From the NCBI GenBank assembly GCA_035610365.1, contig CM069432.1, forward strand, positions 9,734,001 through 9,798,000: 64,000 bases of DNA, written 5' to 3'. This document shows, one piece after another, positions 48,440-59,410 of this stretch (its first letter is position 1; each line of letters begins with the position of its first letter). This stretch comes from Aquatica leii. Its lineage: Eukaryota > Arthropoda > Insecta > Coleoptera > Lampyridae. The notes below the pieces were generated by a model. That model was not told where the DNA came from, made no database searches, and saw only the letters and a list, made by a program, of their open reading frames with translations. The position numbers and the translations under genes are program-made.

Positions 48440-50150
48440 TACAATATAATACATTTTCTTATCCCTTCTCCCCCCTTAACTTTTTCCTCCTGCTCCATAC
48501 TTCCTCCATCCATTCCGCTCCTTTTCCGTTTTCATCTAAGATATCCACTGTTTTCATCACCTCTTCTCTTAGTTCCCTGCATCTCTTTCTCATGTGGTTA
48601 AGATCTTCCGTTTCTTCTCCACATAGCCTGCACAACTTTTCTGGTTCTTCCTTCCAATATTTGTTCTCTAACTCCTCGTTGCCACATCTGAACCTTGCCA
48701 CCATTTTTTTCCTTTTGTTGCTTTTAATCTCACTGTCTTTTAAATATTCCGGCACCCCTTCACCCTTGATATCTTTATAATTCCTATTATATCTGCTCTC
48801 TTTTATCTTTGTCCATCTTTCTTGCTTTTCTATCTCTCTATCTCTCCTTATTATTTCTTCTCTTGTCCCTACCCCTCTTCTCTTAATCTCTCCACTTCTT
48901 CACTCCTTGTACCCGTTTCTTTTGTAATACTCTTCTCTGCCCTCCTGCCCGTACTTCACTTTCCCTCCCTTTATCTCTTTCCAACATTCTTGCAGAATTT
49001 TGCAATCTGTTCTTTCCCTCATTTCTTCCTCGTATTTTATTGCTCTTTTTCCTGTCTCAATCCTTATTTTTTCTATCTGAACCTCCTCTCTCACAATATA
49101 CCCCGGTGTATCCCTGTCCAATCCTAACACCCATCTCCAATATTTTTCCTGTAGCCCCTCTACCTCCCTCCACTCCTTCCAGCCCCATATTTCCGCTCCA
49201 TACATTACCAGCTCCTTTATTAATTTTTCGAACAGCAATTTTCTTTTTTTTATATCCATCTTGAATATTCTTTCCCCCACACCCCATACTTGTCCTATTA
49301 GCCTCTTTATTATCCTGTTTCATCGTGTAGCCCAGGTATGTAAATTCCTTCACTTGTTGCACTTCCTCATCACTCCATCTCCACTCCTCTCTTTTTCTTT
49401 CCCCCCCTCCTTTTCTAAATATCATTATCTTTGTTTTCTCCGTGTTTACTTCCAATTCTTTTTTTTCATATATTTTTCTAGCGTTTTCATCATCTCTTTC
49501 ATTTCCTTTTTCTCCTTAGCCACCAGCACTATGTCATCCGCATACGCCAACGACCATACCTTAGCTTTCCCTACCACTATCCCTCCTGTCTGTTGTCCTC
49601 TCATTGTCTCTTCCAGATCCCCCGTATATACCGAGAACAGACTTGGGCTCAGTGGACATCCCTGCCTCAACCCTCTCTTTGTTATGAATTTCTCACTCTC
49701 TTCCCCATTCACTTTAACCCTGCTTCTCGTTTCTTCGTATATTTCCTCTATTCTTTGTATTAATCTTACATTGATTTTTTTTCTTTTCATATATTCCCAC
49801 AGCTTTTCCCTATTCACTTTGTCAAAAGCAGCTTTTAGGTCTACGAATAGTGCTACCATTTTCCCTCTTTTTTTTTCTAGTTCTTTATTTGCTAAGTGTT
49901 TCATTATATATATATATGTTGTCTATCGCCCTTCTTCCTTTTCTGAATCCCGCTTGTCCGTCTGGTACTAAACTTCTTTCCTCTATTTCTTTCTGTAATC
50001 TTTCTTGCAGTATTGTCGCGTACAATTTGTATGCCGAGCTCAGTAATGTTACCCCTCTATAATTCTCGACTTTCTTTTTTTCGCCTTTTTTATGTATTGG
50101 GCTATTTGCTTGTATTTTACTTGGAATGTGAAAGGATGTAAACATATCTC
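48440..50150 (-). pseudogene. Non-LTR retrotransposon (LINE), RT and C-terminal part
   Basis: It reads leftward in several frames. RT fingers read ENYRGVTLLSSAYKLYATIL and VPDGQAGFRKGR (50075-49925). The palm shows FVDLKAAFDKVNREKLW (first Asp, about 49830), GLRQGCPLSPSLFSVY and LAYADDIVLVA with the catalytic Asp pair (about 49535). The thumb reads TKIMIFRKGG and FTYLGYTM (49430-49320). The C-terminal Cys/His motif CRLCGEETEDLNHMRKRC lies at 48635-48585. No endonuclease was seen, so the 5' end is truncated near 50150. The clade was not assigned; it differs from the two R1-like copies. Confidence 0.8.
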
Positions 50151-50660
50151 TTTAAAACCTATTGATGCTGTGCTTTACTGTAGTTTACAATTATTATTCT
50201 AGTCGCTTATGATTAATTTTACACCCAATATCTAAATAATATACAGGGTGTTTTTGAAACCTTGTTAAGAACATCTTGTATAATATAAATAAACTATGTT
50301 AGATTCATAGTATTTCTAGACTCTTTGTCATAATTCTTGTCAGATGCCATAGTTAAAAAATGATTTTAGATTGCTTTTTGATTTATTTTTCAAGACTGCA
50401 AAACAAATGTATTAAAAAAATACAACTTTATGTTATCGTACTTTTTGGGCATTCCTGTAGATTGGAAAATATTTTCGTGAAATGTGCTTTAAGATACAGA
50501 TCTATAAATAAAATTTGCATAGACGATATCGAAGCCCGACGCACTTAGCAGGACCTTACATAATTACGAGTCGTATCGTGATCAGTACTCAGAAATATGC
50601 AATGACCACGATGACATGTATTCAGCTAATGCAACAGTTTAAATAAGTAAAAAAGAGAAT
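50150..50660. other. AT-rich stretch; terminal-repeat-like ACAGGGTG word
   Basis: No gene. ATACAGGGTGTTTTTG at 50243 is similar to the inverted-repeat end at 50662, so another element end may lie here. Confidence 0.3.
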
Positions 50661-51179
50661 GTACAGGGTAGACTAATAGTGTGTCAAAGTAAAATATTAT
50701 CCTTATTATACAAAATATTTAAAAAATTATAAAAGTTGTATGGTCCTGACAGTTTTACATTTTAAAACTATAAAGGGTATTCCATAATATTAGAACAATA
50801 CGAACCTACGTTTTTTTTTTTAATAAAACATCTCCTAAAGTTATGATTTCAAGAATGACATGCTTTTGAGAAACAAAATCTTGTATCGAAATGATATTTT
50901 GGTATGAGCTTTAGCACTATTTGAGGTATCTATAAAAGTTTCGAACACGTAATAGTGTAATACAGAGTATTCTGTAATAAAAATCAAAGATATTTTTAAA
51001 TAGAACGATCTAATTTGAACTGCTTTAAATTTTTAATATATCGTTATAAAGTAGAACTCAAGAAGATTCCAAGAAGGTATGCATATACAAGATGTTTCAT
51101 TTAAACAAATTTTTTTCTGTAATAGCGAAGGCTTCCACGGCCGGAATCTATGCTAACATTAGAATGTCTTCCGGGTTTG

Positions 51180-51265
51180 GACCGTGGATAGTTGTTGCAA
51201 CCGAAGTTGCCAACGTTTCGCTCAATTTCGTAAGGGGCTTCATCAGGGCGTGAGATAAATCGCAA
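51180..51265 (-). ncRNA. Weak hammerhead-like sequence downstream of the Penelope-like gene
   Basis: On the minus strand CTGATGA (51250-51244 region) is followed about 20 bases later by GCGAAACG. These are the two conserved boxes of a hammerhead ribozyme, which Penelope-like elements often carry in their terminal repeats. The stem II between them does not pair well by eye, so this copy is probably degenerate. Confidence 0.35.
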
Positions 51266-51639
51266 AACTCAAACAAGCAATCGAAATCCAACAACCTCAA
51301 AAGTTAGGTTATCTACTTGTGAAACAAGCCATAACCTAAACTCTGAAAAGGTAAAAAAAAAAAACGATAACTTGAAAAAGCAAACGAAAATCTAACAAAG
51401 AACCACTACCTAGTTAGGTAATCAACTTGTAAACCAAGCCAGATTCTAAACTCTGTAGAAGTGACTTAAGAAGAAATAGTCTTCGTATTTAAAGGAAAAG
51501 GACCCTGATTGGATTACGGTTGCTAGGGGGGCGTGTTTTTGATAAATGACTAATAACCGGGAACCAAAGAGGGGATAGTTCGAAACCATGATCGCGATTG
51601 AAGTTATTGGGGTGTTTGATGATTTCTATGCTTTCTCGG

Positions 51640-52305
51640 AATTTCCTGTTAAAAAAGAATGGAGATTTGGCAATCATGTTCTGAAATGCGAGTAATGACG
51701 GAACGACCTGTTTCACCAATGTAGACTAAACCACAAGAACAAGGAATTTGGTATACACCTTAAGATGAAAGTGTAAGAAATTTGTCTTTGGGAGAAGGAA
51801 GAATCTGAGAGATTTTGTCTGTCGAGTTGAATATGGCTTTAATACCATTCTTACGAAGAAGTTTCCCTATTTGGTCTGTAACCTTGTGAATGTAGGGTAA
51901 AAAGGCCAATTGCGGGTTGGATTCGGGAGTAGAAATGTACTTAGGTAATCGAGTACGTGGATGTAAACGACGATAATAACTCTATGAATATCTCGCTTTA
52001 CATAACCATTGTTCACTAAGGTTCTAGTAAGATGACGGAGTTCTGAGTCTAGATTCTCAGGTTGACAAATAGAAAAGGCACGATGGACCAACGATTCAAT
52101 AACAGAACGTTTCTGTGCAGGATGATGATGAAACGAAGCATGAAGGTATCTGTCCGTATGGGTAGGTTTGCGATAAACCGAATAGCCCAAAAGTCGGTCG
52201 GGCTTACGAGTCACAAGAACGTCAAGAAATGGAAGAGAACCATTACTTTCGATTTCCATAGTAAATTTGATATCTAAGTGTTGATTGTTAAGATGATCAA
52301 GAAAC
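51640..52305 (-). pseudogene. Penelope-like element: RT end and GIY-YIG endonuclease
   Basis: On the minus strand, MEIESNGSLPFLDVLVTRK and GYSVYRKPTHTDRYLHA (52260-52130) are the well-conserved thumb region of Penelope-like reverse transcriptases, followed by HHHPAQKRSVI. After frame breaks the GIY-YIG-type endonuclease appears: GVYQIPCSCGLVYIGETGR (51760-51705), with its Cys pair and the YIG motif, then SVITRISEHD. The RT core upstream is missing, so the copy is 5'-truncated near 52310, as usual for these elements. Confidence 0.8.
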
Positions 52306-52440
52306 TATAGGCACATAGTAAAATCACACTATGAGATAGCTCTGCCATCAAACACTTTTGAATTGTAACTTCGTCATACTTAAATATAAGCTATAAAGGG
52401 CGTCAATGCAATTGTGGGAACTACATTAGAGTGTATCTCT

Positions 52441-52482
52441 TACTGCTGATGAGCCCCAAAAGGGCGAAACGGCCGTCCAGTA
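52441..52482 (+). ncRNA. Hammerhead ribozyme candidate
   Basis: The complete core is present in order: stem I strand TACTG, box CTGATGA (52446-52452), stem II GCCC/GGGC with a CAAAA loop (52453-52465), box GAAA (52466-52469), a very short stem III CGG/CCG, the cleavage triplet GTC (52475-52477), then CAGTA, which pairs with TACTG to close stem I. Hammerheads of this short-stem-III kind occur in Penelope-like elements and retrozymes, usually working as dimers. It lies on the opposite strand to the Penelope-like gene next to it, so it belongs to another element. It would cleave its own RNA. No folding program was run. Confidence 0.7.
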
Positions 52483-52599
52483 GTTCACTCTGATGGCGTT
52501 TTATATTATACAACTTTTATAAAAGTTTTCTTCATATTTTGTATAATAATAAAGATATTTTACTTTGACACACTACTGGACCACCCTGTATAGTTCATA

Positions 52600-52850
52600 T
52601 GCAACTTTTACCACTGTTTGCAACATAATTTTATTTATCTAAAATCCACTGCACAGTTAAATAAATAATCTAACTTCCGACTGATTCTAAATCTAAACCG
52701 GTTACAACCGCATTTTCTTGTATTTTTTTTTAGTGGTCGTAGTAATCAGTAACAGTAACCTAATCTAAATTTTGGTTCAAACTGTCAAGGTTTTCTTGCG
52801 AGCGTTTTAGTTTATTCGTTTTGCATTCAGAAATGGTTAAGAACCTCTGA
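52600..52850. other. Intergenic, upstream of GH1b
   Basis: AT-rich with no coding. This is the only non-element DNA in front of GH1b, so its control region must be short or lie inside the repeats. Confidence 0.45.
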
Positions 52851-52858
52851 TATAAAAG
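52851..52858 (+). promoter_or_regulatory. TATA box candidate of GH1b
   Basis: TATAAAAG is a textbook insect TATA box. It sits about 120 bases before the GH1b ATG, leaving a 5' leader of roughly 90-100 bases. Confidence 0.55.
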
Positions 52859-52979
52859 AGAACGTTATCGTCTTTGAAAACAAGTATGATAATAAGATAA
52901 GGTAAAATTATCAATATTTACTATTTAATCACCGTCTTTACTTCACAATCAAATAACTTCACGCGTCAGTTTGAAAAAC

Positions 52980-54802
52980 ATGAATCTTATTAGTATTTTT
53001 TTATTAATATTTACAAAAGCTGGCGGGTATGATGTGGTTTAAATCTATGCACAATTCTATCTTAAAAACATTTTTAGAGAAGTTCTTAATACAAAAAAAT
53101 TTCCCAATGATTTCGTGTTTGGAACGGCTACTTCGTCTTATCAAATTGAAGGCGCATGGAATGTAGATGGTACGTATGTTAATAATTAATTAAAATAAAA
53201 TTTGAAGGTTTAAGGAAAGGGCATTAGCGAATGGGATCACTTTACACACAACCACCCAGAAAAGATTGCGGATGGTAGTAACGCAGACATAACGTGTAAC
53301 TCTTATTATAAAACTAAAGAAGATGTGAACCTACTCAAAAACCTAGGAGTTGATTTCTATAGGTTTTCAATATCGTGGGCTAGAATTCTTCCCGGCGGTT
53401 TTTCAAATAAAGTAAACAAAGCTGGGATTCAGTATTATAACAACCTTATTAATGAGTTATTGGCAAATAAAATTGAGCCGATGGTTACAATGTACCATTG
53501 GGAGCTTCCTCAGTACATATCAAATTTAGGAGGATTTACAAATGAGGAAATCGTACACTGGTTTGAAGATTTTGCAAAAGTGCTTTTTGAAAACTTCGGC
53601 GATAGAGTAAAAATGTGGATTACTTTTAATGAACCACGAATCATGTGTGATTTTGGGTATAGCATGGGACTATTTCCACCTGGTGTTGCTCAATCTGGTA
53701 TAGCTAACTATCTATGTACTCATAACCTATTGAAAGCACACGCTCGCGTTTATCAATTGTATAACCAGAAGTTTAGAAACCAACAAAAAGGTATCTTAAT
53801 ATTAGTAACAGAAGAATAGACGATGACACTTTTATGCAGGTCGCGTGGGTATTGCGCCAGATTGCCAATGGTACGAACCTGGTACAAACTCGACGGAAGA
53901 TTTAAATGCGGCTATAAGACAACGGCATTTTGATGTCTCTCATACAATCATAGCGAATAAACACTAATATATAAAATTTTAGTTTGGTCGTATTCTACAC
54001 CCGATTCTAACTGACAGTGGAGATTATCCTGATGTTATGAAAAATCTCGTTTATAACCGTAGTAAAAAAGAAGGATTTAGTAAATCTCGATTGCCTAAAT
54101 TTACCGAGAAGGAAATTGCATTGCTTAAAGACAGCATCGATTTCTTAGCAATGAATCATTATACTTCATTTTTATCATTTTACGAGTTACAAAAAATAGG
54201 AGAACCAGGTACAGAAAAAGATCTCGAAGCCAGGCACGAACATGACCCATCATGGCCATCTTCTAGTATGAAACTCTTTAAAGTTAATTTAGACAATCGT
54301 TAAAATGTTTTTTTAACTGTAATCATTTTTAGGTAGTACCATGGGGAGTAAGGAAAGTACTAAAATGGATAAAAGACGTGTATAAACCCGTTGATATATA
54401 CATAACAGAAAATGGTTATGCGGGTGTGGAAGAATTAAACGATCAATCAAGAATATCTTACCACAAAGTAAAATGAAAAATGCGTTCTATTGTAAAATAA
54501 TCAAAACATTTTTAGTGGTATCTTAGTCATATTCTTGATTCGATACACATAGATGAAGTACCCGTGAAGGGTTACACCGTATGGTCATTTTTAGATGCAT
54601 TCGAATGGGACAGTGGTTATACGTAAGTTTCTTATAATAACCTTAAAAATCGTAATAGAATTAATTTAGACTTTCGTTTGGGTTATACCACGTCAACTTT
54701 TCCGACCCAACACGACCCAGAACTCCAAAAAAATCTGTGGATTTTTATAAAAAATTAATAAAAGAAAAACGACTTCCACATCAAGAAAAAGACGAATTAT
54801 AG
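52980..54802 (+). CDS. GH1b: glycoside hydrolase family 1 protein with a C-terminal KDEL
   Basis: Eight exons: 52980-53026, 53078-53169, 53215-53790, 53840-53934, 53983-54282, 54333-54467, 54516-54622, 54670-54802. All introns are 45-51 bp with GT...AG ends, and the joined frame gives 494 aa. Exon 1 encodes a signal peptide (MNLISIFLLIFTKAGG). GH1 marks are FGTATSSYQIEGAW, YHWELPQ, the acid/base Glu E186 in TFNEP and the nucleophile E396 in the canonical ITENG. WSFLDAFEW and SFGLYHVNF close the barrel. The last four residues are KDEL, the retention signal for the endoplasmic reticulum. All catalytic motifs are intact, so it should be an active beta-glycosidase; the substrate is unknown. Exons of 47, 95, 135 and 107 bp have the same lengths as in GH1a; the intron after codon 46 (phase 1) is absent from GH1a. 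Confidence 0.92.
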
Positions 54803-55660
54803 AATGTATGATGGTATTTTTAATAACACGTTGTGATTTAGGTAATGTAAAAAAAATGTATTATAATAGTAAGTATTTCTACTAAAATTAAGTAAACAAA
54901 CAAAAATCCAACGACCGAATTTATAAAATTATTTTTATAAACTGTTAATAATACATATTTAATGTTCGTTTTCGTTGCTTAGAACACTATTGATTTTGTT
55001 CTGTCATCTTTTAGAATAGAATAAAAGCTTATGGGCAGTAAAAAAAATATGAAATTTAATTTATTTTGTTCTTGGCAATTCTGGCCACTTAGTCATCTTT
55101 TTTTAGACGTATTTTACGATAAGTAGTTTTAGATGCCAACAAAAACATTTAAAATTTTTTGTTTTTTGTTAAAAAAATATATATAAGTTAATTCCGAGAG
55201 AGTTGCTCCCACCTAAACAAAAAAAAATGTTCAGCACATATTTCCGAGAGATTCCTTTGTTGTTTTCGTGTTTTTTTAAGATGATGATTTTAATTTTTTT
55301 TTGCCACTTCGGTTAATGGTTCACTGCCTAAAGTATCAAAACTTTTAGAAATTCTAGTTTCGTTATGAATGTTTTGGTTTTTTGTTTAAGAACTTAACCC
55401 CTTGTTTTTTTTCGTTGAGTAGATTAAATGATTAGAAAATTTCCTAAAGAAATTTGCTTGGTGTTGCTTTAAATTTTTGTTTATCAGTCTAAGAAGCATG
55501 ACAGACAGAAGATCTGGGTTTTGTTCTTAGTCTTAGCTTTTTTGATGTTCCCGCAATTGGTTCATGAGTATTAAACTGAGTCGAAGTTTCAGTACTTACA
55601 AACGATGCTACATCAACAAAAAAACTCTGGAATGGCATCGGGTTCTAAAAGAAATATTCT
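54803..55660. other. 3' flank of GH1b
   Basis: No gene. AATAAA at about 55018 is a possible polyadenylation signal, about 215 bases after the stop. From 55060 the DNA is T-rich on the + strand; a TTTCCGAGAGA word occurs at 55190 and again at 55240. Confidence 0.4.
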
Positions 55661-55667
55661 CGTTGCT

Positions 55668-58492
55668 CTAAACTCTGACAGAACTGTTTCTACTAAAGTC
55701 AATCAGTTTAACTCCATCTGGCATACTTAATCTTAGTACTCTGTCGTACATGACATTCCATAGGATTGGCCCAAGGACCGAACCTTGTGGAACCCCGGAG
55801 GTTACTTTGTGTACTATATTTCTTCCCTTCGAGTCATGTATCTGTATGTTTTGATCTATCAAGTAGTCCTGTAGTATATTTATTAGATATCCTGGTATCT
55901 TCATTTCCACTAGTGCCTTCATTATTTGTCGTCTAGATGCCGAGTTGAAGGCATTTTGTACATCTATTGCTATCACTAGGCAAACCTGCCTTGTCCTCCA
56001 TATCCCAGTGTTGGCCTCTTTTATTTCTTTCGTCACGACTCTTATTGCGTCTATTGTTGACCTCCTTTTTCTAAAGCCAAATTGGTTGTCAGCAAGCTTC
56101 TTTTCAATTTTATGTTTGAGGCGCTCGGCCAGTACCCTCTCCAATATCTTTCCCGCAGCGTCTATCAGACAAATAGGTCTATATGTCGAGCTCGTCTCTC
56201 TCTTTGGTATTAGTACTAGGTTTGCTTTTTTCCAGCACAGTGGAAAATTACCTTCTCTGACACACGAGTTTAACACATTGGCTCAGGTCTGTGCTCTTTG
56301 TATAGCCACTACTTTTACCACCTCGGCAGGAACTCCATCAGGTCCTGGAGCTTTGCCCGTAGGAAGTCTTTTTGCTGCCTCTTCCACCTCCGTGCTAGAT
56401 ATTGGTTCAAAATCCAAAAGCTGGTTTTTATATCTGTTCCTTTCTTTAAGTTTATCTTCTTCGGTAAATAGTTTTTGTATTATTTCTATCATTTTTTCTA
56501 TTATCCAAGGCAATTATAGTTTTTTTTTTCTTATCTTTTTATAGATTAACTGGTACCCTTTTCCCCAAATATCTTGATCGAGCTCGTCACAGATCTTTTT
56601 CCAGCACTCTTTCTTACTTTTTTTGATCATCACTGTTAGTTTTTTTCTTTCCTCCTTTAGTATTTTCTTTTCATCCTGAGCTTCATCACCTTTTCTAATC
56701 TGGTGTTAGTAATTCCTTCTTGTTTTGATGCATCTTCTTCTTTGTAAGTTGATCTCTTCGTTCCACCAGTATTCTCCCCTTTTATTTGTTGTTCTTATAG
56801 GCATAGTTTCTTTACATAGTTGACGTAGGAATTTAGTCATTTTATCTACTGTATTTAGGTCTTCTTCTGCCGTTTGTTTTACCATATGCTCCAGCCTTGT
56901 TTTATTCAGTTTATTAGTGTTCCAGGTTGGAGTTACCGTTGTTTTCCCTTTTAGAATATTGCTTCTTGTGTCGTCCCATATCCATTCGATATAACGATGA
57001 TCGCTGAGCGATTTCGTTTCTAGGACTTGCCAGTTTGTTATTCTCTTTCATATCGTTGGTGCTCAATGTTAGGTCAATATAGGTTTTGTGTTTTCCTATC
57101 TCGAAGGTTGGTTTGTTTCCTCTGTTAAGAGTTATGAGGTCTAGGCTAGCCATCCATTCCTCTACTATGTTTCCTCTTTTGTTGTTTCGTGTTGCGCCCC
57201 AGGTACTAGACGCGGCGTTAAAATCGCCACCAATTAGTGCACCTCCTTTTGCTGCTGATTTTATGGCCTTTGCTAGTTCTTCGAGATCCGCTTTAAAAAC
57301 CTCAATGTCTTCATTAGGAGGAAAATAGTAACTAAAAACACTTATCTTACTTAATTTAACCCACACAAAACACCTACCTGCCCCACATGTACTTATAACT
57401 AACTTATTATTTAGTATGCAGATGCCTGCTTTCTCACTCTTATCTTTTAATATGTCCTTGTCTCTAAGACTACCCATTTCTGAAAGCAACATAAGGTCTA
57501 TGTCTCTTTCTTTTGCAATTTGTTTTGCCATGTCATAAGCGACTCTTCTATTATTCAAATTTATTTGTAAAGTTTTTATCTCCATTATTCAGTTGTCTTA
57601 ATTTCTCTCTGTTTGATACTGATTCTTTCGTAGCTACAGTTTTTGGAGTTGGCCCTATGTCCTATCCCTGCCCCTTTTTCAATTGTTTCGCAGAGTGGAC
57701 ATTTTTCCTCTCTGTCGCACTTTTGGATAAGGTGACCTCCTTCGCCGCATCTAAAGCATAGGCTGCCTCTATCAGGCCCCTTGCAGTCCCACGACATATG
57801 TCCTGTTTCCCAGCACTTGTGGCATCTCAGTATCTCTTTCTTCTCCCTAACCCTGCATGATGTCCATCCTACTTGTAGGTGACCGTCGGTAGTGATTTTT
57901 TCCGCCGTTTCTATATCCATCAGCACTTAGACAATTTGTTGCCCCCTTGTGGTTCCGAACATTTTCTTCATCCGTGCTTTTGATGTCGGGTATCTTGTCC
58001 CTATGGCTTCCATCACTTCTCTCTCGTTTGAAATGGAGTCGAGATCTCTTATTTCCATTAGCACTTCCGTGAATAATGTTTTGACTTCTCTGCTCGTCGT
58101 AGCTGCTATTCTCGCCCTGAGCGGTTCCGCCTTTCCTATGCCTTTCTCTACTTTCAGGAGTACGTCACCTTCTCTGGTTTTTCTAATTCCTTGTATTTTG
58201 ACGTTTATACCTTCTATTTCCGCTTTCCTAATATCTCTTAGTACTTCCTCATATTTTTCTTCATTCGCTACTTTGATCAGTACTGCTTCCGATCTTCCTT
58301 TGTTCTTGGCCTTTTCTTTTTTTCTGCAGGTTCTTCTGTTTGTTCGTTCTCTTTTTTGGTTATTGTTTTTCTTTTCTTTACCGTCTTCCATTTATCGCCT
58401 TCGTTCTCTGTCTCCTTAGCAGATTCTATAGCTGTAGTTTCCTTATCATTAATGATTACCATCTTTGCCCTTTGTGGTGCTATCCTTTTCAT
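55668..58492 (-). pseudogene. R1-like LINE, 3'-truncated within RT
   Basis: It reads leftward. ORF1 starts near 58492 (MKRIAPQRAK), is Lys/Glu-rich, shifts frame near 58390-58280, and continues to 57927. After a further break it carries zinc knuckles (CHKCWETGHMSWDC, CFRCGEGGHLIQKC, CPLC) ending at 57585. ORF2 starts where ORF1 stops (MEIKTLQINLNNRR). Its endonuclease shows LLSEMG, ALIGGDFNAASSTWG and TYIDLTLS. After a break at about 56914, RT reads KAPGPDGVPAEVVK, FPLCWKKANLVLIPK, CLIDAAGKILERVL, DNQFGFRKRRSTIDA, VIAIDVQNAFNSA (first Asp) and GVPQGSVLGPILWNVMYD. It stops just where the catalytic FADD box should be. A copy cut at that point cannot copy itself. Confidence 0.85.
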
Positions 58493-58514
58493 TTCATTTT
58501 CTTTTTTTTATAAT

Positions 58515-59016
58515 TCTTCCTTGTGCTACTGGGGTACTTGTGTACTGTGTTGTTATACTGCCAGAGCCAGTAGTGACGGTAATTAATTTATTGGTGTGTT
58601 TTGCAGACAAACACAGAACGTCCTTTTTGTTTTTCTTTTTTTGGACCACAACACTGCTATTACCTTCAGCGGATTCCAACATTCTTTTTGCGAGATTGTT
58701 TTATCAAAAACATGTTTCGAATTAAGTTTTCTATGTGAATCGAAAGTATCAATGAAGTGGATGTTTTTTTTGATTAATGCTTGGGCTAAACTCACACTTG
58801 TATCACTTGTATAATAATTATCAGAAAGAGTGTACGACCCTTATTGAGCAAATTATCAGCGAGAGTAAGCACTACGTTTTGAGAAGACGACTTTTTTTCT
58901 ACTGCACCTTGGTCACAATAGACCATGAAGTTATAAATATACCCCTTATCAATAAGTCTGTTGTTGGATTTTTCGATATTTTGATCAATATGATGTAAGA
59001 CTGGGGTACTAAACAA
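58515..59016 (-). pseudogene. piggyBac-type transposase fragment
   Basis: On the minus strand, in two or three frames: KGYIYNFMVYCDQGAVE followed by LADNLLNKGRTLF, then SLAQALIKKNIHFIDTFDSHRKLN, then KECWNPLKVIAVLWSKKR and KKDVLCLSAKH. This is the middle catalytic part of piggyBac transposases, where the sequence usually continues DNYYTS...LA..L; here the DNYYTS itself is replaced by IIIIQV. The R1-like LINE begins about 25 bases further left, so the LINE probably lies against or inside it. It is unrelated to the better copy at 15-16.6 kb at the sequence level I could compare. Confidence 0.65.
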
Positions 59017-59277
59017 GACCTATCCTATATTTGGTGCATTCTCTTTTACTTTACATTGTGCTGCGTATCTGTTTGTTTCAGTGGCCATCATCAGCTGAGT
59101 ATTCACTGCAGGAGAAGGTTTTGTAATTGTAAACTCCAAGTAATAGGTTGTTGCTTGATATTAGAAATGAAATTTTTTTCCTCACTATTAATGTAAGCAG
59201 TTGTTTCCATTAAAACGTAAAGCTTGATCGTGGATGAGACACCACCCAGGAAGACAGCTAAAATGAGCAAAATCAAC

Positions 59278-59410
59278 TTTTATTACAGATTTGAATAGCA
59301 TTTTTTACGAGCTTTCAATAGATACTCACTTTATGCTACCTATTCCTAAGTGTTTTTGAATTATTTAATCTTAAAGTTGAAAATTGCAAAATTTTGTTAC
59401 TTTTTTTGAA
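59278..59410 (+). repeat. Left terminal inverted repeat of the mariner-like element
   Basis: It pairs with 60778-60910 at 129 of 133 positions. Such repeats bind the transposase; about 30 bp is usual in mariners, so this is long. Confidence 0.8.

Larger units (their letters stand above)
50662..52591. mobile_element. Unit bounded by inverted repeats of about 80 bp
   Basis: The left arm (50662-50741, TACAGGGTRG..TAGTGTGTCAAAGTAAAATA...ATAAAAGTTGTAT) is repeated in reverse at 52508-52591. Between the arms lie repeat debris, the Penelope-like 3' end and a hammerhead-like sequence. No transposase was found inside. This may be a non-autonomous DNA element that received the retroelement, or two copies of a short repeat in opposite orientation. 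Confidence 0.55.

Noticed and set aside
48592..49971. Long + strand frames over the LINE at 48.4-50.1 kb
   Set aside because: They are antisense shadows of the reverse transcriptase; their composition is Ser/Phe/Leu-rich without domains.
57949..58725. + strand frames of up to 156 codons
   Set aside because: Antisense to the Lys/Glu-rich ORF1 of the R1-like LINE, which explains their Ser/Leu/Phe content.
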